Position numbers and translations under genes: made by a program
Assembly: GCF_014084105.1 (NCBI RefSeq)
Contig: NZ_CP048289.1
Coordinates: 4,163,922-4,227,921 of the forward strand
Reading direction: 5' to 3'
DNA from: Streptacidiphilus sp. P02-A3a
GTDB lineage: Bacteria > Actinomycetota > Actinomycetes > Streptomycetales > Streptomycetaceae
DNA length: 64,000 nucleotides
Shown here: one piece after another, positions 1 through 8,840 of the stretch
Numbering within the stretch: position 1 is the stretch's first letter
How the letters are laid out: the number at the start of each line of letters is the position of its first letter
Notes under the pieces: generated by a model
The model's input: only the letters and a program-made list of their open reading frames with translations
What the model was told of the DNA's origin: nothing
Databases searched by the model: none

Positions 1-60
1 GGCCGAATCTGCATCCGGCCAGGATGCGGCACCGATATTCACCGGTGCGTCTCCGGACAT
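1..60 (-). CDS. ltrA: Group II intron reverse transcriptase/maturase, N-terminal 20 codons
   Basis: Only the first 20 codons are inside the window (MSGDAPVNIGAASWPDADSA). The start is supported by AAGGAG about 9 nt upstream. Intron-encoded proteins of this family supply reverse transcriptase, maturase and often endonuclease activities for splicing and retrohoming. No catalytic motif is visible in this fragment. The assignment rests on its place inside the intron, the ribosome site, and the N-terminal resemblance to actinomycete intron proteins that start with a short variable stretch before the RT0 region. Confidence 0.6.
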   Translation of the reverse strand, partial: MSGDAPVNIGAASWPDADSA

Positions 61-655
61 TACATTCACTCCTTGTCTGACACGCTGCCGCCCTTCCCCA
101 TGTGCACGGGCTTTCCCCGGCGCGGAGTACTACGGCGGCTCCGCCCCATCCGTTCCTTCGGCAGACGTCGCGCCTATCCCACTGTCCGACCCTGGAAAGG
201 CCGGGCAGTGGGAGTGGATACGGATGGTTCCCACGTTCCCTGTTGTCCGATCGACGGGTTAGGCACCCGGCTTTGCCCCTGCGGCATCGTCACGGATACT
301 GCCGTGGACAATTCACCATGACCTCCCGGATCGAACATCGAAGACCCTCCCCAGGAGTTCCCCACCGCCAAAGACGGCGAGTGCGCACCGCAAACCAGCC
401 CGAATCCACCGGGTTAGAGCTGGCACGTGATCAAGAGGCGTAACGCAGCCGGTTCCTCGCGTATACCTTCCCGTCTCGCTCACCGCGCCCGATCCATCCG
501 GCAGTCCTGGACCGTCGCGACTTCGTCGAGGCTGCTCCCACCCTCCCCGGCGACTCCCGGGTCCGGCTGCCTCCAGCTTCACCCCACCGCTACGGCGGCA
601 GGGAGACAAGGGTCTTCCACCCCATTCGGTACAACAACAGAGCCTCGTGGCGCAC
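1..655 (-). mobile_element. Group II intron, 5' portion (runs off the window)
   Basis: Read on the minus strand, the segment begins with GTGCGCC, the canonical GUGYG start of a group II intron, directly after codon 16 plus two bases of an IS982-type transposase gene. About 595 nt into the intron, an AAGGAG ribosome site precedes an ATG whose product begins like actinomycete group II reverse transcriptase/maturases, as expected for an ORF in domain IV. The last six exon bases (GATCGA) are complementary to TCGATC at 249-254, a candidate EBS1-IBS1 pair. A random hexamer match somewhere in 655 nt is not very rare, so that pairing is only suggestive. The 3' half, including domains V and VI, lies outside the window. 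Confidence 0.75.
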
Positions 656-705
656 TCGATCTTCACGTAAAGTGCCGTCAAGAGGGTGTTCAGGTCTGTC
701 GTCAC
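656..705 (-). pseudogene. IS982-family transposase, 5' exon interrupted by the intron
   Basis: The GTG at 705 opens VTTDLNTLLTALYVKIE, the typical N-terminus of actinomycete IS982-type transposases. The frame is interrupted after 50 nt by the group II intron. Splicing could restore the transposase if the 3' exon survives outside the window. Continuous reading instead enters the intron and gives low-complexity protein. Confidence 0.65.
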
Positions 706-789
706 ACACGGATCTTGGACACCCTCGCCCCTTTGACGGGCCAAAACTTCGGATCAACTCGTCTAGCCGGTGACTTCGCACATGGGGTT

Positions 790-2451
790 TTAGGTCTCTG
801 GCCAGCGGGGTCGGGTTTCGTCGATGTCGAGGAGTTCGAGCAGGTGTGCTTGGATTCCTCGGCTGATGAGGATGGCGGGTGGGTCGGTGGTGGTGCCGGG
901 GCGGAGTGTGAGGTCTTCGAGGTGGTAGAGGATCATGCGTCCGGTGGGGCGGACTCTGCGGTTGTCGGGGTAGAGGCCTGTCATGGTCTGGGCGGGTTCC
1001 AGGGCTTGGCGGACCTGGCGTTCGATCAGGCAGTAGACCAGCAGGGCCAGGCAGATCACGGTGATCAGGGCCGTGATGCGGCGGTTGTGCTCCAGGAAGA
1101 GCGGTGCGACGGCCAGGGGGCCCTTGAACTCGCTGTAGCGGCGTTCGACCACGCCCTGGCCCTTGTAGCGCCGGAAGACCTCGGCGGCGTCGGCTTCCTG
1201 CGGGGTCAGGGTGGTGACCAGGCAGTACCAGCCGTCGGCGGCCGTTTCGGTGTCCAGGGTGTCCTGGTCGAAGTGCCAGGCCAGGACCGGTTTCCCGGCG
1301 GGGTCGGTGGTGACGGCGGTGCGCAGGCAGCCTGTGACCCGGCGGGACTTGGCGATCACGGCGATGCGGGCCTGGACGCTGTCGGTGGTGGGGCAGTGGC
1401 GCCCGCCGGCGGAGCGTTGCAGTTTGTCCAGGTCTTCGGCGGCCCTGGCGAGGCGTTTGTCGCGTGCTTTGCGCTGGCCGGCGGCGTTGCCGCTGGAGTG
1501 GACCTGGATCCGGCGCAGACGGTGGACCGGGTCGCGCTTGCGCGGTCCGGCCAGGTGGTTGACGTCTTCCAGGACGCGGTAGGACTCGCGCTGGTCGGCG
1601 GGGGTGTTCCGCTCGCGGTCGCGGTCGTTGACGTAGTCGACCAGCTCGGCGGCCCCCGGGTCGAGGGCGGCGTAGAAGCCGGCTCTGACCTGGGCGGCGG
1701 GCAGGGGGGCGACGAAGCCGACCCCGGCGTCCAGCAGGGCGGTGATGTTCGGGTAGGACACCAGTTTGGAGTCCGCGACCAGCGGGAAGTCCTTGCGGTC
1801 GGCGATCTTCCGCAGGGCGTTCATCGCACCGACAGCCTGGGCGACCTCGCCCGCGCCGCCGTCGTAGGCGCGGTGGAAGACGGGGACGCCGCCGTCGCGG
1901 GTGAGGGCCAGTCCGGCCTGGACCTGTTTCAAGTCCACCCGCCGGTCCTTGGGATGACCGTACCTGACCTGCGGGTACCCCTCCTCCTGGTCGTCGTGGG
2001 CGCCGAACATCGACATCGAGGTCATGTCCCAGTGGATCTGGGCGGTGTCGATGCCGAACTCCGCGACGGCCTGCGCGCCCACCGACCCGGTGATCTCCTC
2101 CAGGCGCGGGGCGATCGCGTCCAGCGCGCGGGCGATGCGGTCGTCGTTGAGCAGGTCCGGCTCGATCCCGAAGACCTCCTCGACCGCCCACTTCCGGGCC
2201 CAGTCCGCGACCCGCACCATCGAGGACGGCGCGGACAGCCGGTTGGCGACCAGCGCCTCGATGACCTGCCCGTGTGTCAGATGCGCCACGTCACGGACAG
2301 GGCAGAGCTCGTCGATGATCCCGGCCACGTCCAGCCGACGCAGAAACTCGGCAGAGGCAGGCAGAGCGCCCAGACGCCTCTCCACCACAGGAGCCAACTC
2401 CACCACCATGCGAGGACGCTGGACCCGGGAACGACGCGAACGAGATATCGG
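790..2451 (-). CDS. IS1634-type transposase (DDE, DUF4277-like N-terminus)
   Basis: This is a cut-and-paste DDE transposase of the IS1634 branch of the IS4 superfamily. The N-terminal part (MVVELAPVVERRLG...VRDVAHLTHGQVIEALV) resembles the DUF4277 domain. The catalytic core shows IDTAQIHWD (first Asp), PLVADSKLVSYPN (second Asp) and, near the C-terminus, a YKGQGVVERRYSEFK block with the catalytic Glu. The length of about 550 residues is normal and no frameshift is seen, so the element may be active. The chosen GTG follows GGTGGGGG. A TTG at 2505 and an ATG at 2409 are alternatives. I could not define convincing terminal inverted repeats. Its right end abuts the toxin remnant at about 2510-2523. 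Confidence 0.85.
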   Translation of the reverse strand, partial: PISRSRRSRVQRPRMVVELAPVVERRLGALPASAEFLRRLDVAGIIDELCPVRDVAHLTHGQVIEALVANRLSAPSSMVRVADWARKWAVEEVFGIEPDLLNDDRIARALDAIAPRLEEITGSVGAQAVAEFGIDTAQIHWDMTSMSMFGAHDDQEEGYPQVRYGHPKDRRVDLKQVQAGLALTRDGGVPVFHRAYDGGAGEVAQAVGAMNALRKIADRKDFPLVADSKLVSYPNITALLDAGVGFVAPLPAAQVRAGFYAALDPGAAELVDYVNDRDRERNTPADQRESYRVLEDVNHLAGPRKRDPVHRLRRIQVHSSGNAAGQRKARDKRLARAAEDLDKLQRSAGGRHCPTTDSVQARIAVIAKSRRVTGCLRTAVTTDPAGKPVLAWHFDQDTLDTETAADGWYCLVTTLTPQEADAAEVFRRYKGQGVVERRYSEFKGPLAVAPLFLEHNRRITALITVICLALLVYCLIERQVRQALEPAQTMTGLYPDNRRVRPTGRMILYHLEDLTLRPGTTTDPPAILISRGIQAHLLELLDIDETRPRWPET

Positions 2452-2522
2452 CACACCCCCACCCAAGCGTAACCCCGCCCCCGAAGCAGCAGTCACACCA
2501 CCCAATCACCCGAACGTGTCAC

Positions 2523-3023
2523 GTGCGGAGGATCGGCCTAGCGGGCGCCCCCTCCCTCGCCGGAGGACTCGCCATCGCCACCCCCAGCGCAGGCCTCATG
2601 GTCAAATCAGCTGTCGGGTTCGGCAACGACGTGAAGACCCTGATGAACGAGTCGTCCAGCGACCCGGCCTCCGCGAGCGGCCCCTCCGACCCGGGCCCCG
2701 CACCCAGCATGAGGAATGTTCCGGAGGTGGGCCCCGGGGCCAGCCTCGACAGTCTCACCGGCTCGGAGATCGCGCGAATCCAGAACGCAGCCAACCGGAT
2801 CGGCAAGCCGATCTCCGTGGTGGGCAGCCGGGCGACAGGCGCGGCCGGCCCGACCTCGGACTGGGACTTCGTGATCGAGGGGATCAATTCGCGCGTCAGG
2901 CACTCCGTGGCGAGTTCCCTTCCGAGCGCGGACGTTACGCTCGGGGTCGGCGCCCGGCAGGATATATTCTCCAACCTGATACCCGAACTGCCCTATATCA
3001 CCTTCAATCCCGTGGAGCAGTAG
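2523..3023 (+). pseudogene. C-terminal remnant of a nucleotidyltransferase-type toxin
   Basis: The reading frame is open back into the end of the IS1634 element and has no convincing start of its own (GTG at 2523 is the first candidate). The second half carries SVVGSRATG...TSDWDFVI, the GSR-x8-SDxD signature of minimal nucleotidyltransferases, as found in C-terminal domains of polymorphic toxins. The upstream G/A/S/P-rich stretch resembles an inter-domain linker. It is followed with no gap by a small acidic protein, the usual toxin-immunity order. My inference is that a large exported toxin lost its N-terminal part when mobile elements inserted. It could also be a stand-alone nucleotidyltransferase with an altered start. 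Confidence 0.6.
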
Positions 3024-3302
3024 ATGACCGACGAGGCCACGACGGCGGAACTCCTGGCCCGGGATGGGAACCGCTGCCTGGTGCGCATCCCCGGCCGCAA
3101 GCATTCGGCGCTGGCCATCCAGGGGGACTCGCTGAAGGTCCTCCAGTCGAATGTGCTGGAGCTCGCCCAAGCCATGGCCGAAGAGGACTGGGAGAACGCT
3201 CGATTCTCGATTGACGAGGTCTCAGCGGCGATGGACTCGTTGATCGCCTCCTACGAGGGAATGTCCCGCCAGGTCGGTTCCCCGCTGCCGTACCAGGCGT
3301 AG
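3024..3302 (+). CDS. Putative immunity protein, DUF6959-like
   Basis: A 92-residue, acidic, probably cytoplasmic protein whose ATG directly follows the stop of the nucleotidyltransferase remnant (TAG-ATG), so the two were translationally linked. The N-terminal LLARDGNRCLVRIPGRKHS followed by AIQGDSLKVL resembles the DUF6959 family of small actinomycete proteins. The rest is predicted helical. No catalytic motif is seen. By position it is the likely antidote of the truncated toxin and may persist as an orphan. The function is inference; the family call is from memory. Confidence 0.6.
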   Translation: MTDEATTAELLARDGNRCLVRIPGRKHSALAIQGDSLKVLQSNVLELAQAMAEEDWENARFSIDEVSAAMDSLIASYEGMSRQVGSPLPYQA

Positions 3303-3312
3303 CGAACCACGG

Positions 3313-3367
3313 CCTCCCGGCCCCCGGACGCGACCCGCTCAGGGTCGTTCGTCCGGGGGCCGGGAGG
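3313..3367. terminator. Strong bidirectional hairpin terminator
   Basis: The arms 3313-3329 and 3351-3367 are a perfect 17-bp inverted repeat (CCTCCCGGCCCCCGGAC and its complement) around a 21-nt loop, followed by TTT. It lies between the convergent immunity gene and AI-2E transporter gene and would serve both. Confidence 0.85.
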
Positions 3368-3399
3368 TTTCGTGCTTCCGGAAGCCCGCGCGACCGCCC

Positions 3400-4635
3400 T
3401 CACGGGCTGGCCGGGCCGCGTTGCGGGGTGGTTGGGCGGGCGTTGTTGTGGCGTAGGGCCTGGAGCACGGCCCAGACCACGGAGACGGCCGGGACGGCCA
3501 CCAGGGCGCCGATGACTCCGAGTGCGATGCTGCCCGCGATCACGCTGACGGCGACCACCACCGGGTGCAGCCGCACCGCCCAGCCCATGATCAGCGGCTG
3601 GAGCAGGTGTCCCTCGATCTGGCCGATCACCACGATCAGCACCAGCACCGCGGCGGCGGTGACCGGGCCCCGGGTGGCCAGTGCCACCACGCTGGCCACC
3701 AGCAGCGCGATCGGTGAGCCGATCAGCGGCACGAAGGTGGCGATGAACTCCAGCACCGCCAGGGGCAACGTGAGCGGCACGTGCAGGACGAACAGGGCGA
3801 TGGCGACCAGTACCGCGTTGGTCCCGGCGACCAGGATGATGCCGCGGATGTAGCCGGACAGGGTGCGCCAGGCCGCCCGGCCGCCGCGCTGCCAGCCGTC
3901 CCGCCGACCGGCGGGCAGCTGGTCGGCGACGAAGGCCCACATGCGCTCGCCGGAGTAGGTGAAGAACACCGAGCAGAACAGGCCCAGCGCGGCGATGGTC
4001 GCCACCTCCACCGCCTGGGCCGCGCCGCGCACCGCGCTCTGCACCAGGGTCGAGCGGTGCGCCGACAGCAGCGCGCTGACCTTCGACTGGAGGCCGGTGA
4101 GCGCCCCCGGCCGCACGTGGAAGGGCGCCCCCTCCAGCCAGTGCTCCACCCGGGTGACCCCGGTGTCGAACTGGGCGCCCACCCGTGAGGCCTGGTCCGC
4201 CACCACGAACCCGAGCCCCGCCAGCAGCCCGGCCGCCAGCAGCAGCACCAGCAGGTAGGCGCCCAGGACCGCCAGGCCGCGCGGCATCCACCGGTTCAGC
4301 AGGTCGGCCACCGGTCGCAGCAGCGCGGCCACCACCAGTCCCAGGAACACCGCCACCGCGACCGGCTGGAACCGCTCCAGCAGCGCGAACACCGCGTACG
4401 CGGCCACCCCGAGCACCAGCAGCCGCCAGGCCCAGCCCGCGGCGGAGCGCAGGAACTCCGGCACCCCGGGATCCGGGCGCGGGCCACGCCGCACCGGTAC
4501 GGCCGACCGCCGCGGCGCCCGGGGCCGTGCCGCCGCCTCGCCGTGGGCCGACCCGCGCCACACCGTACGGCGCCGCGCGGCCGCGCCCCGCGCCCGCCAC
4601 CAGTCGCCGACCTGCCTCGCCCGTTCACGCCTCAT
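3400..4635 (-). CDS. AI-2E family transporter (PerM-like membrane protein)
   Basis: A polytopic membrane protein of about 411 residues with an Arg-rich cytoplasmic N-terminus and roughly eight hydrophobic segments. The conserved C-terminal features include FIATFVPLIGSPIALLVA and GHLLQPLIMGWAV, typical of the AI-2E transporter family. Family members export signals or small solutes, or act as sodium/proton antiporters; the substrate here cannot be read from sequence. The ATG at 4635 is preceded by AGGA about 8 nt upstream and is preferred over the upstream TTG at 4650. It is transcribed away from the Wbl gene and ends at the shared terminator. Confidence 0.85.
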   Translation of the reverse strand: MRRERARQVGDWWRARGAAARRRTVWRGSAHGEAAARPRAPRRSAVPVRRGPRPDPGVPEFLRSAAGWAWRLLVLGVAAYAVFALLERFQPVAVAVFLGLVVAALLRPVADLLNRWMPRGLAVLGAYLLVLLLAAGLLAGLGFVVADQASRVGAQFDTGVTRVEHWLEGAPFHVRPGALTGLQSKVSALLSAHRSTLVQSAVRGAAQAVEVATIAALGLFCSVFFTYSGERMWAFVADQLPAGRRDGWQRGGRAAWRTLSGYIRGIILVAGTNAVLVAIALFVLHVPLTLPLAVLEFIATFVPLIGSPIALLVASVVALATRGPVTAAAVLVLIVVIGQIEGHLLQPLIMGWAVRLHPVVVAVSVIAGSIALGVIGALVAVPAVSVVWAVLQALRHNNARPTTPQRGPASP

Positions 4636-4727
4636 ACGGTGATCCTGCAACTACGCCGACGTCCGCCGCGGTCCACCACGCCCGAGCGGGCGGATCGGCC
4701 CGCCGAGTGGGCCGCGCCCGTCGGGGG

Positions 4728-5030
4728 TCACGCGGCCTCGGTGGCGCGGGCGGTCCGGCGGCGGCGCAGCAGCGCGGCGCGCTCGTCCTCGCTCAGCCCG
4801 CCCCAGACCCCGTAGCGCTCACGGCTCTGGATCGCGTACTCGCGGCACTGCGCCAGCACCGGGCAGGAGGCGCACACGCGTTTGGCCGCGCGCTCCCGGG
4901 CCTCGAAGGTGCGGCCGCGCTCTCCCGCGGGGTGGAAGAACAGCCGCCTCTCGGCCCGCGCGCACGCCGCCTGCTCCTGCCACGCCCACGCCCACTCCAC
5001 CGACCCCGGCAATTCCGATTTGGTCCCCAT
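4728..5030 (-). CDS. WhiB-like iron-sulfur regulator (WhiD type)
   Basis: A 100-residue Wbl protein with four conserved cysteines (one in QAACARAE, CxxC in RVCASCPV, the last in AQCREY) that ligate a [4Fe-4S] cluster. It also has the GVWGGLSEDER turn and an Arg-rich C-terminal tail (LLRRRRTAR) that contacts DNA. The LFFHPAGERG block is the WhiD/WhiB3-type signature. Wbl proteins bind the primary sigma factor and tune development or redox gene expression. The ATG at 5030 gives a family-length protein. A longer open frame reaching 5186 encodes only low-complexity Arg/Gly sequence and is rejected as the start. Confidence 0.9.
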   Translation of the reverse strand: MGTKSELPGSVEWAWAWQEQAACARAERRLFFHPAGERGRTFEARERAAKRVCASCPVLAQCREYAIQSRERYGVWGGLSEDERAALLRRRRTARATEAA

Positions 5031-5318
5031 CAGCTCGCCGCGCCCTTTCTGTTGTGCGGCCCGTCTTCCGCACCCTCGCCTGCCCCGCGCCGGGTCGCCC
5101 ACACCTCCCGGAGCCCCGGTGACTGGTCGGCACCTGGTGCGACGGGCGGTTGACAGGCGCCCGGCCCGGGCGTTGACTGATGCCACGGCGTTGGGTATGC
5201 CGCCCGGAACTCTCCGGGCGTTGCGCTCGCGTTCCGTTTCGCCTGGACCCCGCGGAACTCAGGGAATCCCCCCTGTACTTGTCCGAGGGGCCGCTCATGC
5301 CGTTCTCCGTCGTGGTCA

Positions 5319-5346
5319 TTGACTGTGCCCGACACACCAGCAGGTT
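5319..5346 (+). promoter_or_regulatory. Candidate promoter of the slipin gene, in a 331-bp divergent region
   Basis: TTGACT (5319-5324) and CAGGTT (5341-5346) are separated by 16 nt, close to the actinomycete housekeeping consensus and just upstream of the slipin ATG. The rest of 5031-5361 is the Wbl/slipin divergent spacer. It also holds GGAAC/GGAAT pentamers resembling ECF -35 elements near 5262 and 5275, but no gene that I can support. Confidence 0.4.
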
Positions 5347-5361
5347 GGACCGAGGCACATC

Positions 5362-6273
5362 ATGGCTGTCCTGATCGTCGTCATTGCCGTCGTACTCGTG
5401 CTCCTGGTGATCGCCGCCGCGATGTCGTTGAAGGTGGTGCGGCAGTACGAGCGGGGGGTGCTGTTCCGGCTGGGGCGGGTCCGCGGCGCGCGGGACCCCG
5501 GCCTGCGGGGGATCGTGCCGTTCGTCGACGTGCTGCACCGCGTCTCCCTGCGGATCGTGACCATGCCGATCCAGTCACAGGGCATCATCACCCGCGACAA
5601 CGTCAGTGTGGACGTCTCCGCGGTGGCCTACTTCCGCATCGTGGACCCGGTGAAGTCCGTCGTCGCGATCGAGAACGTGCAGGCCGCGATCGACCAGATC
5701 GCGCAGACCACGCTGCGGAAGGTGGTCGGGCAGCACACGCTGGACGAGACCCTGTCCGAGACCGACAGCATCAACAAGGACATCCGCGAGATCCTCGACG
5801 TCTCCACGGTCGAGTGGGGCGTCCAGGTGACGCTGGTGGAGTTGAAGGACATCCAGCTGCCGGACAGCATGAAGCGGGCGATGGCCCGGCAGGCCGAGGC
5901 CGAGCGGGAGAAGCGGGCGAAGATCATCAACGCGGAGGGCGAGTCCATGGCCGCCGCCGCGCTGGGTGACGCCTCCGACACCATGATGGCCCACCCGCTG
6001 GCGCTGCAACTACGGAACCTGCAGAGCCTGGTGGAGATCGGCGTCGACAAGAACACCACGGTGGTCTTCCCGGCGCCCCTGATGAGCACCATCGGCGAAC
6101 TCGGCGCCTTCCTCGCGCGTGAGACCGCCGCCTCCATCCCGCTCACCACCACCGACGCGGCAGCCGACAGGGCTTCCGCGGCGACCGTCACCGAGCCCTC
6201 ACTCGGCAAGGCGGCGAAGGAGGAGACCCCGGTCGTCCCGGTCAACGGCGGACCCTTCGTCAAGCACAGCTGA
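5362..6273 (+). CDS. SPFH/Band 7 protein (slipin, stomatin-like)
   Basis: A 303-residue membrane-anchored scaffold protein. Residues 2-22 form one hydrophobic anchor (LIVVIAVVLVLLVIAAAM). The Band 7/SPFH domain follows: YERGVLFRLGRVRG, the PFVD.LHRVSLR segment, DNVSVDVSAVAYFRIVDP, and the helical RQAEAEREKRAKIINAEGE stalk. Bacterial slipins oligomerise in membrane microdomains, often with an NfeD-type protease. No NfeD gene is adjacent. The Thr/Ala/Pro-rich C-terminal tail is variable. GAGG lies about 9 nt before the ATG. Confidence 0.88.
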   Translation: MAVLIVVIAVVLVLLVIAAAMSLKVVRQYERGVLFRLGRVRGARDPGLRGIVPFVDVLHRVSLRIVTMPIQSQGIITRDNVSVDVSAVAYFRIVDPVKSVVAIENVQAAIDQIAQTTLRKVVGQHTLDETLSETDSINKDIREILDVSTVEWGVQVTLVELKDIQLPDSMKRAMARQAEAEREKRAKIINAEGESMAAAALGDASDTMMAHPLALQLRNLQSLVEIGVDKNTTVVFPAPLMSTIGELGAFLARETAASIPLTTTDAAADRASAATVTEPSLGKAAKEETPVVPVNGGPFVKHS

Positions 6274-6337
6274 GGACAGGCGTACTGGGGGTGCTCGCAG
6301 CAGCGCTCGCCCCGGCCGGTGGTGAAGGAGAACCGAA

Positions 6338-8737
6338 GTGATTACCGAAACCCGCCCCACGGGGGCACTCGCCCCCGATCTGCTGAACGCCGTGGATGCG
6401 TACTGGCGGGCAGCGAACTACCTGTCCGTCGGCCAGTTGTACCTGTACGACAACCCGTTGCTGAGGCGACCGCTGCGGCTGACGGACGTCAAACCGCTGG
6501 TCGTCGGCCACTGGGGCACCACGCCTGGGCAGAACTTCGTCTACGCGCACCTGAACCGGGTGATCAAGAAGTACGACCTGGACATGTTCTACGTCGCCGG
6601 GCCCGGCCACGGGGGGCCGGCGCTGGTGGCCAACACCTATCTTGAGGGTTCCTACAGCGAGGTCTATCCGGACGTCAGCCAGGACGAGGCCGGGATGAAG
6701 AAGCTCTTCACCCAGTTCTCCTTTCCCGGCGGGATCTCCAGCCATGTCGCGCCGACCACCCCCGGGTCCATCCACGAGGGCGGTGAACTCGGCTACTCGC
6801 TGAGCCACTCCTTCGGGGCCGTGCTCGACAACCCGGACCTGGTGGTGGCCTGCGTGGTCGGCGACGGGGAGGCCGAGACCGGGCCGCTGGCGACCGCCTG
6901 GCAGTCCACCAAGTTCCTGAACCCGGTCAGCGACGGGGCGGTGCTGCCGATCCTGCACCTGAACGGCTACAAGATCAGCAATCCGACCATCCTGTCCCGG
7001 ATCACGGAGGAGGAACTGGAGCAGTTCTTCAGAGGCTGCGGCTGGGAGCCGGTCCTCGTCTCCGGCGACCAGCCCGAGGCGATGCACCAGCTCATGGCCG
7101 CCGCCCTGGACACCGCGGTCGAGCGGATCAGGGCGATCCAGGAACACGCCCGCGCCAGCGGCGACAACTCCCGCCCGCGCTGGCCGATGATCGTGCTGCG
7201 CTCACCCAAGGGCTGGACCGGCCCCCGGACCGTCGACGGGCTCCAGATCGAGGGGACCTTCCGCTCGCACCAGGTGCCGCTGCTGGTCGATCCCGAGCAC
7301 CCGGGCCACGTCGCGCAGCTGGAGACGTGGATGCGCAGCTACCGGCCGCAGGAGCTGTTCGACCAGGACGGTACGCTGCTGCCCGAGTTGGCCGCGCTGG
7401 CGCCGGTCGGCGACCGGCGGATGGGTGCCAACCCGCACACCAACGGCGGGGGGCTGCTCCGGGACCTGCGGATGCCCGACTTCCGGCTGCACGCCGTGGA
7501 CGTGCCCGCCCCGGGCGCGGTGGAGGCCCAGGACACCCTCGTCCTCGGCGGCTTCCTGCGGGACGTGACGGCGCTCAACGAACGGCAGCGCAACTTCCGG
7601 CTCTTCGGCCCCGACGAGACGCTGTCGAACTTCCTGGGGTCGGTCTTCGAGGTGACCGGCCGCCAGTGGATGGGCTCGACGCTGCCCGGGGACGAGTTCC
7701 TGGTCCCCAACGGGCGGGTCCTGGACTCGATGCTGAGCGAGCACCAGTGCGAGGGGTGGCTGGAAGGCTATCTGCTGACCGGTCGCCACGGGCTGTTCAA
7801 CTGCTACGAGGCGTTCATCCACATCGTGGACTCGATGTTCAACCAGCACGCGAAGTGGCTGAAGGTCACCAAGGCGCTGCCCTGGCGGCGGGACATCGCC
7901 TCGCTCAACTACCTGCTCACCTCGCACGTCTGGCAGCAGGACCACAACGGGTTCACCCACCAGGACCCCGGCTTCCTGGACCACGTGGTGAACAAGAAGG
8001 CGGACGTGGTGCGGGTGTACCTGCCGCCGGACGCCAACACGCTGCTCTCGGTGATGGACCACTGCCTGCGCAGTCGCAACTACGTCAACGTGGTGGTCGC
8101 GGGCAAGCGGGCGATGCCGCAGTGGCTGTCGATGGAGGACGCGGTCGTGCACTGCACCGAGGGCGCCGGGATCTGGCAGTGGGCCAGCAACGACCAGGGC
8201 GCGGAACCGGACGTGGTGCTGGGCTGCGCGGGGGACACCCCGACCCTGGAGGTCCTGGCGGCGGTGTCGATCCTGCGCGAGCACCTGCCGGAACTGAAGG
8301 TCCGGGTGGTCAACGTGGTGGACCTGATGAAACTCCAGCCGGAGACCGAGCATCCGCACGGCCTCAGCGACGCCGACTACGACTCGCTGTTCACCAGGGA
8401 CAAGCACATCATCTTCGCGTTCCACGGCTACCCCTGGCTGATCCACCGCCTCACCTACGCCCGCACCAACCGCAACCTGCACGTGCGCGGCTACAACGAG
8501 GAGGGGACCATCACCACCGCCTTCGACATGCGGGTGCAGAACCGGCTCGACCGCTTCCACCTGGTGATGGACGTCATCGACCGGGTGCCGCAGATCGGCG
8601 CCCGGGGCGACTACCTCAAGCAGCAGATGCACGACAGGCTCGTCGAACACGACCGCTACATCGGGATCCACGGCCAGGACCTCCCCGAGATCCGCGACTG
8701 GGCCTGGTCCGGCCCGGGCGCGGCCGCAGCGGAGTAG
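6338..8737 (+). CDS. xfp: Xylulose-5-phosphate/fructose-6-phosphate phosphoketolase
   Basis: A thiamine-diphosphate enzyme that splits xylulose 5-phosphate (or fructose 6-phosphate) with phosphate into acetyl phosphate plus glyceraldehyde 3-phosphate (or erythrose 4-phosphate). The 799-residue length is standard. Visible signatures are [36 protein letters not shown], the ThDP/Mg motif [15 protein letters not shown]...[12 protein letters not shown], and the C-terminal [14 protein letters not shown] and [17 protein letters not shown] start follows a good AAGGAG site. No acetate kinase or phosphotransacetylase gene is adjacent, so acetyl phosphate must be handled by enzymes encoded elsewhere. 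Confidence 0.95.
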   Translation: MITETRPTGALAPDLLNAVDAYWRAANYLSVGQLYLYDNPLLRRPLRLTDVKPLVVGHWGTTPGQNFVYAHLNRVIKKYDLDMFYVAGPGHGGPALVANTYLEGSYSEVYPDVSQDEAGMKKLFTQFSFPGGISSHVAPTTPGSIHEGGELGYSLSHSFGAVLDNPDLVVACVVGDGEAETGPLATAWQSTKFLNPVSDGAVLPILHLNGYKISNPTILSRITEEELEQFFRGCGWEPVLVSGDQPEAMHQLMAAALDTAVERIRAIQEHARASGDNSRPRWPMIVLRSPKGWTGPRTVDGLQIEGTFRSHQVPLLVDPEHPGHVAQLETWMRSYRPQELFDQDGTLLPELAALAPVGDRRMGANPHTNGGGLLRDLRMPDFRLHAVDVPAPGAVEAQDTLVLGGFLRDVTALNERQRNFRLFGPDETLSNFLGSVFEVTGRQWMGSTLPGDEFLVPNGRVLDSMLSEHQCEGWLEGYLLTGRHGLFNCYEAFIHIVDSMFNQHAKWLKVTKALPWRRDIASLNYLLTSHVWQQDHNGFTHQDPGFLDHVVNKKADVVRVYLPPDANTLLSVMDHCLRSRNYVNVVVAGKRAMPQWLSMEDAVVHCTEGAGIWQWASNDQGAEPDVVLGCAGDTPTLEVLAAVSILREHLPELKVRVVNVVDLMKLQPETEHPHGLSDADYDSLFTRDKHIIFAFHGYPWLIHRLTYARTNRNLHVRGYNEEGTITTAFDMRVQNRLDRFHLVMDVIDRVPQIGARGDYLKQQMHDRLVEHDRYIGIHGQDLPEIRDWAWSGPGAAAAE

Positions 8738-8762
8738 GGTGGAGGCACCGGGGGCAATTCGT

Positions 8763-8783
8763 ACGCGGTCGTCGAGACCGCGT
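8763..8783 (+). terminator. Short GC-rich hairpin after xfp
   Basis: ACGCGGTC (8763-8770) pairs perfectly with GACCGCGT (8776-8783) around a 5-nt loop, shortly after the phosphoketolase stop. There is no T-run, which is usual for actinomycete terminators. Confidence 0.4.
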
Positions 8784-8840
8784 CGTCCCTGGGGATCGAC
8801 GTTGCTGGGCGGGTGACCGCCCGGGGTCAGGTCTCAGGTC

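Noticed and set aside
427-2472. Long plus-strand open frame opposite the IS1634 transposase
   Set aside because: It is a GC-rich antisense shadow. The translated sequence is Gly/Val/Asp-rich without family motifs, while the minus strand encodes a complete DDE transposase.
735-2523. Terminal inverted repeats of the IS1634 element
   Set aside because: I compared both ends by eye and found only short, imperfect similarity (GTGAC, TTCGG); I will not assign exact ends.
5030-5186. Longer N-terminus for the Wbl protein
   Set aside because: The extra 52 codons are Arg/Gly-rich with no Wbl homology; ATG 5030 gives the standard 100-residue protein.
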